Source: Polynucleobacter victoriensis
GTDB lineage: Bacteria; Pseudomonadota; Gammaproteobacteria; Burkholderiales; Burkholderiaceae
Reading direction: 5' to 3'
Length of the DNA stretch: 64,000 nucleotides
NCBI RefSeq assembly: GCF_900187875.1
Contig: NZ_FYEX01000001.1
Coordinates: forward strand, 1,166,502-1,230,501
The first letter of the stretch is position 1. Each line of letters begins with the position of its first letter. The translations under genes and the position numbers were made by a program. This document shows positions 52,042-58,975 of this stretch, one piece after another. Under the pieces are notes generated by a model, which ran no database searches, was not told the DNA's origin, and worked only from the letters and a program-made list of their open reading frames with translations.

Positions 52042-53610
52042 TCAAGCTGCAATAGCTTCCGGAACTGATGATCTGATTAAGTAGTCAAAAGCTCCTAATG
52101 ATGCTTTGGCTCCTTCTCCCATCGCAATGATGATTTGCTTATAGGGAACTGTTGTGCAGTCTCCAGCCGCAAATATTCCTGGAATAGATGTTTCACCTTT
52201 GGCATCAATGATGATTTCACCTCTTGTTGATAAATCTAATGTGCCTTTTAACCATTCTGTATTGGGTAATAAGCCAATCTGGACAAAAATACCCTCAAGT
52301 TCAATCTTCATTTGATTGCCAGTTAAACGATCTTCATATCGAAGAGAGTTAACTTTTTGTCCATCTCCTAACACTTCTTTAGTGAGGGCATTTTTGATGA
52401 CTGTGACATTAGGTAGGCTAGCTAGCTTTGCCTGCAAAACCGCATCTGCTCTCAATTTGCTGTCAAATTCAAGCAAAGTTACATGGCTAACAACTCCAGC
52501 CAAATCAATCGCTGCCTCTACGCCAGAGTTTCCTCCGCCAATAACTGCTACACGTTTACCTTTGAAAAGTGGACCATCACAATGAGGACAGTATGCAACG
52601 CCCTTACCGCGATACTCTTTTTCTCCAGGAACATTCATTTCTCTCCATCTTGCTCCTGTACTCAAAATTACTGACTTGCTGGTGAGTTTTGCACCATTTG
52701 AAAGAGTTACCTCAATGCCATGATCTGTTTTACGAACAGCCTCAGCACGTTGCAAGTTCATAATGTCAACTTCGTAGCTCTTAACATGCTGTTCTAAAGC
52801 TTGAACCAATTTAGGGCCCTCAGTCTCTTTGACGGAAATAAAGTTCTCAATACCCAAAGTGTCCATGACTTGACCGCCAAACTTTTCAGCGACAAGGCCT
52901 GTGCGAATACCCTTTCGTGCTGCATAAATGGCTGCTGAAGAACCTGCAGGACCTCCACCAATCACCAATACATCAAATTCATCTTTGGCATTCAATTTTG
53001 CAATAGCCTCTTCGGGGTTGCTTGTATCGAGCTTTGCAATAATTTCTTCTACGCTCATTCTCCCTTGACCAAAAGTCTGACCATTTAATAGAACAGTAGG
53101 TACAGCCATGATTTGATGTTCATTGACCAAGTCTTGGAATAGTGCTCCATCAATCATTTCGTGACGAATGTTTGGATTGAGTGCGGCCATCAAGTTCAAT
53201 GCTTGAACAACGTCTGGACAATTATGGCAAGACAAAGAAATAAATGTTTGGAAATGCATTGAGCCATCAATGCCGCGAATATGCTCAAGAATGTGCTCCT
53301 CCACTTTTGGTGGATAGCCGCTGACTTGTAAGATAGCCAAGATAAATGAAGTCATCTCATGCCCCATAGGTAATCCAGAAAAAGTAACACGGGCATCTGA
53401 ATCTACCTTGGAAACATTAAAACTCGGAACTTGTTGATTGGTGCCATCGTTTTTTACTGAGATCTTGTCAGACAATTCTGCGACTTGATTCAATAGAGCG
53501 AGCATTTCTGTAGATTTTGAGCTGTCATCTAAAGTAGCAGTTAAAACGATTGGCTCAACAATTTTTTCGAAGTAAGCCTTGAGTTGAGTTTGAATATTGA
53601 TGTCTAACAT
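52042..53610 (-). CDS. ahpF: Alkyl hydroperoxide reductase subunit F
   Basis: This 522-residue NADH-dependent flavoprotein recycles AhpC. The N-terminal tandem thioredoxin-fold domain (about residues 1-200) has the dithiol CHNC in SLSCHNCPDVV. The thioredoxin-reductase-like body has the FAD motif VLVIGGGPAGSSAAIYAAR, the active dithiol CPHCDGPLFKG and the NADH motif VAVIGGGNSGVEAA, and ends GIFAAGDCTTVPYKQ. An AAGGA ribosome site precedes the ATG. It is the second gene of ahpC-ahpF, 91 bp after ahpC, and lies inside the integrative element. Confidence 0.95.
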   Translation of the reverse strand: MLDINIQTQLKAYFEKIVEPIVLTATLDDSSKSTEMLALLNQVAELSDKISVKNDGTNQQVPSFNVSKVDSDARVTFSGLPMGHEMTSFILAILQVSGYPPKVEEHILEHIRGIDGSMHFQTFISLSCHNCPDVVQALNLMAALNPNIRHEMIDGALFQDLVNEHQIMAVPTVLLNGQTFGQGRMSVEEIIAKLDTSNPEEAIAKLNAKDEFDVLVIGGGPAGSSAAIYAARKGIRTGLVAEKFGGQVMDTLGIENFISVKETEGPKLVQALEQHVKSYEVDIMNLQRAEAVRKTDHGIEVTLSNGAKLTSKSVILSTGARWREMNVPGEKEYRGKGVAYCPHCDGPLFKGKRVAVIGGGNSGVEAAIDLAGVVSHVTLLEFDSKLRADAVLQAKLASLPNVTVIKNALTKEVLGDGQKVNSLRYEDRLTGNQMKIELEGIFVQIGLLPNTEWLKGTLDLSTRGEIIIDAKGETSIPGIFAAGDCTTVPYKQIIIAMGEGAKASLGAFDYLIRSSVPEAIAA

Positions 53611-53638
53611 GATGGGGTCCTTAGTTTAATTAGTGAAT

Positions 53639-53687
53639 CTATTGGGCAGAATGCTGTTCTCTCCAATAGACTCTCCAAAGAGAGTCT
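53639..53687 (-). other. Two overlapping hairpins in the ahpC-ahpF intergenic region
   Basis: AGACTCTC-CAAA-GAGAGTCT (53668-53687) is a perfect 8-bp stem with a four-base loop. CTATTGG (53639-53645) and CCAATAG (53663-53669) form a second 7-bp pair that shares two bases with the first, so the two cannot both form completely. No T-run follows, which suggests mRNA processing or 3'-end protection of ahpC rather than full termination. Confidence 0.65.
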
Positions 53688-53701
53688 GATTGGAATTCTT
53701 A

Positions 53702-54265
53702 TTAGATTTTTCCTACTAGATCTAATGAAGGTGTCAAAGTTTCCGCACCTTCTTTCCATTTAGCAGGGCAAACCTGACCAGGATTAGCAGCTGTGTATTG
53801 AGCAGCCTTTAATTTGCGAAGTGTTTCTTGAACATCGCGAGCAATTTCATTTGAGTGAACTTCTGCAGTCTTAATAACACCCTCAGGATTGATCACAAAT
53901 GTTCCGCGTAACGCTAGACCTTCTTCTTCAATATGTACGCCAAATGCTCTTGTTAGAGTGTGCGTTGGATCTCCAACTAATGGGAATTTAGCTTTACCAA
54001 CGGCTGGTGAGGTTTCATGCCACACTTTGTGTGAAAAATGCGTGTCCGTGGTCACGATGTAAACCTCCGTACCCATTTTCTGAAATTCAGCATAGTTATC
54101 TGCTGCATCTTCAATTTCAGTTGGGCAGTTAAATGTGAAAGCTGCTGGCATAAAAATAAGTACAGACCATTTACCTTTTAGGCTTTCATCACTCACGGTG
54201 ATGAATTTGCCGTTATGGAAAGCTTGGGTCTTAAATGGTTGAACTGCTGTATTGATGATTGACAT
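53702..54265 (-). CDS. ahpC: Alkyl hydroperoxide reductase subunit C (2-Cys peroxiredoxin)
   Basis: This 187-residue typical 2-Cys peroxiredoxin reduces hydrogen peroxide, organic peroxides and peroxynitrite. The peroxidatic Cys is in FTFNCPTEIEDAADNY near residue 48, and the resolving Cys is in GQVCPAKWKEG near residue 166. VYIVTTDTHFSHKVWH is also diagnostic. It is the first gene of ahpC-ahpF, has a strong GGAAGGAAAC ribosome site, and is divergent from oxyR across a 120-bp promoter region with two LysR-type palindromes. Confidence 0.97.
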   Translation of the reverse strand: MSIINTAVQPFKTQAFHNGKFITVSDESLKGKWSVLIFMPAAFTFNCPTEIEDAADNYAEFQKMGTEVYIVTTDTHFSHKVWHETSPAVGKAKFPLVGDPTHTLTRAFGVHIEEEGLALRGTFVINPEGVIKTAEVHSNEIARDVQETLRKLKAAQYTAANPGQVCPAKWKEGAETLTPSLDLVGKI

Positions 54266-54324
54266 GGTGTTTCCTTCCTAATTGAAAAATGTTTAACAAC
54301 GGAAGGAATTGTGGATCTCTAACG

Positions 54325-54361
54325 TTAATCTGTCTAACTGATTAATATGATAATATTAATC
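54325..54361. promoter_or_regulatory. Overlapping LysR-type palindromes between ahpC and oxyR
   Basis: TTAATC-N9-GATTAA (54325-54345) contains the ATC-N9-GAT form of the LysR T-N11-A motif. The shared GATTAA begins a second, perfect palindrome, GATTAATAT-GATA-ATATTAATC (54340-54361). They lie between the divergent ahpC and oxyR starts, where OxyR would be expected to bind. Confidence 0.6.
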
Positions 54362-54385
54362 GTTTTTTACGATAACTAGGCCTTT

Positions 54386-55288
54386 ATGTCTTCCTTGCCA
54401 TCCATGCGTCAGTTGCGATATTTGGTCGCCATTGGCCAACAACTAAATTTCACCAAAGCAGCTGAAAGTTGTTTTGTCAGCCAGTCAACGCTGAGTGCTG
54501 GACTAAAGGAATTAGAGGAAAGCTTAGGTGTTCAGCTCGTCGAGCGTGATAGGCAAAATGTATCAATCACACCAATGGGGCAAGAGGTGATTAATAGGGC
54601 CAAAATACTATTGGCTAGCTCTGAAGATTTGGTTGAATTCACAAAAAGTGCAGCACAAAAAATGACAGGAACCATTCGTCTAGGGGTTATACCAACTATA
54701 GCCCCGTTTGTACTCCCAAAAATCCTGCCAGAGATACGTTCTTTGTATCCTCAGTTAAAAATAGCTTTGAGAGAAGATCTTACAAATAATCTATTACAAA
54801 AAATTAATGATCATCAGTTGGATTTTGCTCTCATAGCGTTACCTTATGATGTGGAAGGTCTCCTAGTTAAGGAGCTCTATACCGATGAGTTTTGGCTAGC
54901 AGCCAAAGCGGGTGATTCAGTTATGGCTGGTAAAGATGTAACTGTCTCAGTCAAAATGGCAGAAAGACTTTTGTTATTGGAGGAAGGTCACTGTATTCGA
55001 GAGCATAGTTTGCGGGCTTGCCGTCGATCAGAGCTTGCAAATCAAGATGGATTAGAAGCAACAAGTTTATTGACTCTGGTGCAAATGGTTGAGTCAGATT
55101 TAGGCATTGCGTTGCTTCCAGAAATGGCAATTAAAAGTGGCATTCTAAAAAATACTGAATTGACTGCTAGGCCATTAAGTGCGCCAGCACCGAAAAGAGG
55201 GATTGCTTTAATTGCTAGACAGACCACAGCACGGATTGATGAATACTTGGCTCTTGCAAAAGTTATCACTGACATACATCATCGCTAG
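54386..55288 (+). CDS. oxyR: LysR-family hydrogen-peroxide sensor OxyR
   Basis: This 300-residue regulator has an N-terminal winged helix-turn-helix (MRQLRYLVAIGQQLNFTKAA, SQSTLSAGLKELEESLG) and a type 2 periplasmic-binding effector domain. The redox pair is preserved: GHCIREHSLRAC, two cysteines separated by eight residues as in E. coli OxyR C199/C208, near residues 198 and 207. Oxidation to a disulfide should activate transcription. Its position beside ahpCF in the same element indicates that the cassette carries its own switch. Confidence 0.92.
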   Translation: MSSLPSMRQLRYLVAIGQQLNFTKAAESCFVSQSTLSAGLKELEESLGVQLVERDRQNVSITPMGQEVINRAKILLASSEDLVEFTKSAAQKMTGTIRLGVIPTIAPFVLPKILPEIRSLYPQLKIALREDLTNNLLQKINDHQLDFALIALPYDVEGLLVKELYTDEFWLAAKAGDSVMAGKDVTVSVKMAERLLLLEEGHCIREHSLRACRRSELANQDGLEATSLLTLVQMVESDLGIALLPEMAIKSGILKNTELTARPLSAPAPKRGIALIARQTTARIDEYLALAKVITDIHHR

Positions 55289-55300
55289 ACATACAGTAAA

Positions 55301-55511
55301 TCAGAAGATTCTCAACAAAGTTCATTTTTATCAAAAATTAAATTAAAGAAGTTAATTGGATATCTTTATCTGAAGATATCGCTTGGTGTAATTAGAAAGC
55401 TGAATCAATATTGGTTGAGGAGACAAATAAACCACCGAAGAGTGGGTTTTCATATCCCAAAGTTAAATAGTTTCTAATCTTCTGATGCTGCATTAATTAG
55501 TGAAACTATTT
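55301..55511. repeat. Non-coding stretch with three nested inverted repeats between oxyR and the integrase
   Basis: Three perfect inverted repeats occur in 211 bp. TCAGAAGATT (55301-55310) pairs with AATCTTCTGA (55476-55485). GATATCTT (55359-55366) pairs with AAGATATC (55373-55380). AAATAGTTTC (55465-55474) pairs with GAAACTATTT (55502-55511), the last just beyond the integrase stop. I see no gene here. The last pair may end the integrase transcript; the others are of unknown use. Confidence 0.55.
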
Positions 55512-55517
55512 AAGGGT

Positions 55518-56798
55518 TTACCAAGCTAATTTCTCTGCTGCCATGGTGGCGGTTAACTTGCTGTAATGTTTTTCAATCATTCCAACACTGGTGCCCATTT
55601 GTCTGGCCAGTATGTGGATGTCAATATTGATATCTGTCATCGCCAAAGTCGCGTAGGTATGACGAATGCTGTAGAGCGTTCTGTTCTGACCAGTTGATTG
55701 ATCCTTAAGTAAGCCACTGGCTTTCATTAACCATCTAAACGTCGTCTGAAAACTTACTGGTCTTCTACCACCTTTTAATTTGAAAACGTATCTGTCATGT
55801 CTTTCTTCGAGAACTTGATCCAGTGATTTGCCACGGAAGTCAGGTTCCATGCTTACCAATCTTTCAATCGATTCTAGTAAAACATGTTTTGCAATTAAGA
55901 AGCGGCTACCAGTCTTTCCATTGACCCATATGCGTATATAGCGCTTGCCTGTTTTATGGTCTGTGTACCACTGAATGTCTCGCCATTTCAGATTCATACT
56001 CTCTTTACCGCAACGCATACCGGTATAGGCAAGTAATTCAATATAGTTTCTGACGAGTTGGCGCATTTCTTTAGCTAACTGACTATGTCCGCCTTCGCAG
56101 TAGGTTTTGAGATATTCCAGCAAATAAGATAACTCTTCTCTGCTAAATGCAGGCCTAGACTGCCCTTTCATACCTTTTCTACCTAAGTGGGCAATCAGGG
56201 TAGCTTGGTTAAGCCATCCTCTGCGGATCGCATGTTGAACGACCCGGTTGTAAGCACTTGCATGAGTCATAAGAGTGCTACTAACGGGAATTTTCTTCAT
56301 CTTTGTATTTCGCCATAACTCATATTGATCAACGGCTTGAGAATTGATGTTTTCTAAATAGTAGTTCGAGAAGAAAGGTATTAAATATCGATTAATTGCT
56401 CGGATGTAATCATTATTGGTCATGGGTTTAATTCCAGCAGCAATCTCTTTTTCAATTTCTTTGATACATTCTTTAGCGATAAACTCAAATTTCTTTCTAG
56501 AGTGACCTAGCCCCATCTTTTCTTTAAATCGAATCTCGTCATAAAGCTCACTAGCTGCACGTTTGGCATAGTCGAGATTGTTGTGCCTTGTGGAATAACA
56601 ATGCCACTTTCGGTCAAATAGTTTGAAGCGCACTTGCCAAACAGAGCTATCAGGTCTTTTATATAAAACAACTTCTCCATCCCTTAAGTAAATAAGGTCT
56701 GATGTTGATTCTTTAGCTTGTATATTTGGGATTGGGACAAAGATTCGGTGGTTAGCTTTTGTAGCGTTGAAGTGTTGGGATTGGTGTATGCTTTTCAT
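55518..56798 (-). CDS. int: Tyrosine-family site-specific integrase
   Basis: This 426-residue recombinase catalyses insertion at the tRNA gene. The N-terminal part (about residues 30-110) is the arm/AP2-like and core-binding region, with the SAM-like domain at about 115-210. The catalytic domain has the first Arg in LLAYTGMRCGKESMNL, the box YSIRHTYATLAM with Tyr in place of the usual His of HxxR, and the nucleophile Tyr in MIEKHYSKLTA near residue 415. It appears full length. It is transcribed away from the right repeat, 129 bp from it. Confidence 0.92.
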   Translation of the reverse strand: MKSIHQSQHFNATKANHRIFVPIPNIQAKESTSDLIYLRDGEVVLYKRPDSSVWQVRFKLFDRKWHCYSTRHNNLDYAKRAASELYDEIRFKEKMGLGHSRKKFEFIAKECIKEIEKEIAAGIKPMTNNDYIRAINRYLIPFFSNYYLENINSQAVDQYELWRNTKMKKIPVSSTLMTHASAYNRVVQHAIRRGWLNQATLIAHLGRKGMKGQSRPAFSREELSYLLEYLKTYCEGGHSQLAKEMRQLVRNYIELLAYTGMRCGKESMNLKWRDIQWYTDHKTGKRYIRIWVNGKTGSRFLIAKHVLLESIERLVSMEPDFRGKSLDQVLEERHDRYVFKLKGGRRPVSFQTTFRWLMKASGLLKDQSTGQNRTLYSIRHTYATLAMTDINIDIHILARQMGTSVGMIEKHYSKLTATMAAEKLAW

Positions 56799-56927
56799 AT
56801 AGTTAAAAAGCTTAATTTCACAACAAGTAAAAATCTAGCCATTTAAAAACACTACACATAACACTACACACCGATATTTGAGGCTTGTAGAGACCCTGTT
56901 TATGGAGTTCAAGTCCGGTTTTCTGTT

Positions 56928-56972
56928 CTCATAATCCTTTGGTCCGCGGTTCAAGTCCGCGAGGGCCCACCA
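56928..56972 (+). repeat. Right attachment repeat: displaced tRNA 3' half
   Basis: This copy runs from the anticodon loop to CCA. It has no 5' half (no D-arm or acceptor 5' strand upstream), so it is not a tRNA gene. Its T-stem CGCGG/CCGCG (56945-56949, 56957-56961) differs from the functional copy at three pairs, all compensated. Confidence 0.9.
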
Positions 56973-56980
56973 GTAGTTAT

Positions 56981-57010
56981 AAACCCCCATCAGTAATGTT
57001 GGGGGTTTGA
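56981..57010 (+). terminator. Terminator after the displaced tRNA end
   Basis: AAACCCCCA (56981-56989) pairs with TGGGGGTTT (57000-57008) around a 10-base loop, 8 bp beyond the tRNA CCA. It probably terminated the rpoD-tRNA unit before the insertion. The T-run after the stem is short. Confidence 0.7.
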
Positions 57011-57225
57011 TTGTTTGGATTTGGGTGGGGTGGGTGACCCGATAACGTGGTGGTCAAGCATCACGTTACTCGACGCTTGTTGTATAGGTATAGCACTAAC
57101 CTTTTTTAAATTCCCTGAGGATTTTTAAGAATTTTCTTTTTATTAGCCTGAAGCGATTAATTTCATATTCAAAAATTGATCCAATGCTGAAATTTACCTT
57201 AAAGCAAGGTACTTGAGGTTTGCAG

Positions 57226-57254
57226 AATAAAAAAGACCGCGCAAGGCGGTCTTT
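57226..57254 (-). terminator. Rho-independent terminator of lldD-lctP
   Basis: AAAGACCGC (57232-57240) pairs with GCGGTCTTT (57246-57254) around a five-base loop. Read on the minus strand the stem is followed by TTTTATTC. It is 18 bp after the lctP stop. Confidence 0.9.
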
Positions 57255-57272
57255 GGCATAAGTTAGAGGCGC

Positions 57273-58934
57273 TTACTTAATGACCATCAATGTGAATGGG
57301 TTTACATATGCTTGGAGGGTAACGAAGATGCCTACAAGCGATGCAAGTGCGATAGAGTGGAAAAATACATAGCGTAGGATATCGCCTTCATGGCCATACC
57401 AACGAGTCGCCGTTGAGGCAACAACTATGGATTGGGCATCAATCATTTTGCCCATTACTCCGCCGGAGCTATTTGCAGCGCCCATGAGATTTGGACTAAG
57501 CCCTAATTGATCAGCAGCAACTCTTTGCATTCCGCCAAAAAGCACATTCGATGCAGTATCTGAGCCAGTAAGCGCAACTCCCAGCCAGCCCATTAAGGTT
57601 CCAAAGAAGGGGTATAAAACGCCAGTAGTGGCAAAAGCAAGGCCTAATGTTGTGTCTAGTCCGGAATATCTGGTAACCGTTCCTAGGCCAAGCATTAAAA
57701 CAATTGTTAGCAGGGACAAGCGAACTGCCCAAATAGTTTTAAAGTAACTTAAAACCAGCGTAAACGGGTTGTACCTCATAAATAAGCCACCAACAATCGC
57801 AGCAAGCAAAATGCCAGTGCCTGTGGCTGATAACAGCCCAAATACATAAATTGCAGCCTCTTTGGTTGGATTTGCAACAGCAGGAGCCACTTTTTCGACC
57901 ATATTATGTAGCCCATCAATCGGAAACTTGGGCGCATATAAGCCGTTGAAAAATGCTTTTACGCTAGGCAATCCCCAAACAAATACAAACACGGTCAAGA
58001 TGATCCAAGGCATCCATGCACGTATCACTTCTGCACGTGTATGAACTTTTGATGCTATCAATGGAGCCTCTGTGACGGAGGATTCTTGATGATTTTTTAG
58101 ACTGGTTGATTTCCATATTTCTTTAGGAGACCATACCTTGAGGAAAAGGACTAGGCTTGTCATGCAAACAAGAGCTGCAATTACGTCTACCAGTTCAGGG
58201 CCAATGTAGTTGGATACATAAAATTGTGCAAGTGCAAACGAAAGTCCTGTAACCAATATAGCTGGCCAAACCTGCAACATTGCTTTTCTGCCTGCAAAAG
58301 CCCAGATTAACCAAAATGGTACTAAGAAAGAGAAGATGGGCAATTGACGCCCAACCATCCCAGAGATTGCCATCAAATCATAGCCATGAACTTTGGCCAT
58401 TGTAATAATCGGAGTTCCTAATGCACCATAAGCAACTGGTGCAGTGTTAGCAATCAACGATAGTCCTGATGCTGCCAAAGGTGAAAAGCCTAATCCAATA
58501 AGGATCGCTGCAGTCACTGCAACGGGTGTGCCAAATCCAGCGGCACCTTCAAAAAATGCGCCAAACGCAAATGCTATTAACAATAGCTGCAAGCGCCTAT
58601 CTTCGGTAATTCCTGCAATCGAATCTTGAAGAACTTTAAATGAGCCATTTTGCTCAGTAAGTTGATATAAGAAGATAATATTTAGTACGATCCAGCCAAT
58701 CGGAAGCAAGCCAGTTAAACCGCCAAGAAGCGCTGCTTTGCTCGCCATTTCAATAGGCATGCCAAAAATCATTGCGGCAATCAGAATTGCACAAATTAAT
58801 CCAAGTCCTGCTGCTATATGTGCCTTCATGTGAAAAAAACCAAGGCCCACCAACATAACAATGACAGGAATTGATGCAAATAGGGTGGAAAGAAACATGT
58901 TTCCCATTGGGTCATAAACTTGTTGCCAAATCAT
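57273..58934 (-). CDS. lctP: L-lactate permease (LctP family)
   Basis: This 553-residue membrane protein of about 12-14 helices belongs to the lactate permease family. Conserved blocks include GAFFEGAAGFGTPVAV, SLIANTAPVAYGALGTP and, near the C-terminus, LGVALTGSDTASNVLFGG and NSSGGVMGKMIDAQSIVV. It takes up L-lactate and related 2-hydroxyacids with protons. It lies 41 bp downstream of lldD on the same strand, with a ribosome site AAAGGA, and ends at a strong terminator. LldR presumably controls it together with lldD. Confidence 0.94.
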   Translation of the reverse strand: MIWQQVYDPMGNMFLSTLFASIPVIVMLVGLGFFHMKAHIAAGLGLICAILIAAMIFGMPIEMASKAALLGGLTGLLPIGWIVLNIIFLYQLTEQNGSFKVLQDSIAGITEDRRLQLLLIAFAFGAFFEGAAGFGTPVAVTAAILIGLGFSPLAASGLSLIANTAPVAYGALGTPIITMAKVHGYDLMAISGMVGRQLPIFSFLVPFWLIWAFAGRKAMLQVWPAILVTGLSFALAQFYVSNYIGPELVDVIAALVCMTSLVLFLKVWSPKEIWKSTSLKNHQESSVTEAPLIASKVHTRAEVIRAWMPWIILTVFVFVWGLPSVKAFFNGLYAPKFPIDGLHNMVEKVAPAVANPTKEAAIYVFGLLSATGTGILLAAIVGGLFMRYNPFTLVLSYFKTIWAVRLSLLTIVLMLGLGTVTRYSGLDTTLGLAFATTGVLYPFFGTLMGWLGVALTGSDTASNVLFGGMQRVAADQLGLSPNLMGAANSSGGVMGKMIDAQSIVVASTATRWYGHEGDILRYVFFHSIALASLVGIFVTLQAYVNPFTLMVIK

Positions 58935-58975
58935 CTAATATTCCTTTTTAAATTTATAAATAATGTTTTGAAAAC

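Larger units (their letters stand above)
51776..56972. mobile_element. Integrative element of about 5.15 kb in a tRNA gene, carrying ahpF, ahpC, oxyR and an integrase
   Basis: A tyrosine-recombinase gene lies next to one end, and a displaced tRNA 3' half lies at the far end. The intact tRNA is at the near end. Between the repeats are only four genes, ahpF, ahpC, oxyR and int. The host's rpoD-tRNA unit is split from an apparently original terminator (56981-57010). No replication, transfer or phage structural genes are present, so it cannot transfer by itself. It is either a minimal integrative island or a remnant of a larger one. Confidence 0.85.
56799..57272. other. Non-coding region between the integrase and lctP
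   Basis: This 474-bp stretch holds no gene I can support. In order it contains the upstream region of the integrase, an 11-base partial repeat of the tRNA T-loop (56907-56917), the displaced tRNA 3' half (56928-56972), a terminator (56981-57010), a hairpin TAACGTGGTG/CATCACGTTA (57043-57068), about 150 bp of plain AT-rich sequence, and the lctP terminator (57226-57254). Confidence 0.8.

Noticed and set aside
56928..56972. Second tRNA gene with CAU anticodon
   Set aside because: Only the sequence from the anticodon loop to CCA is present. The upstream bases do not form a D-arm, anticodon 5' strand or acceptor 5' strand.
57001..57034. G-rich stretch as a G-quadruplex
   Set aside because: There are four G-runs, but the first is 17 bases from the second and part of a terminator stem, so a stable quadruplex is unlikely.
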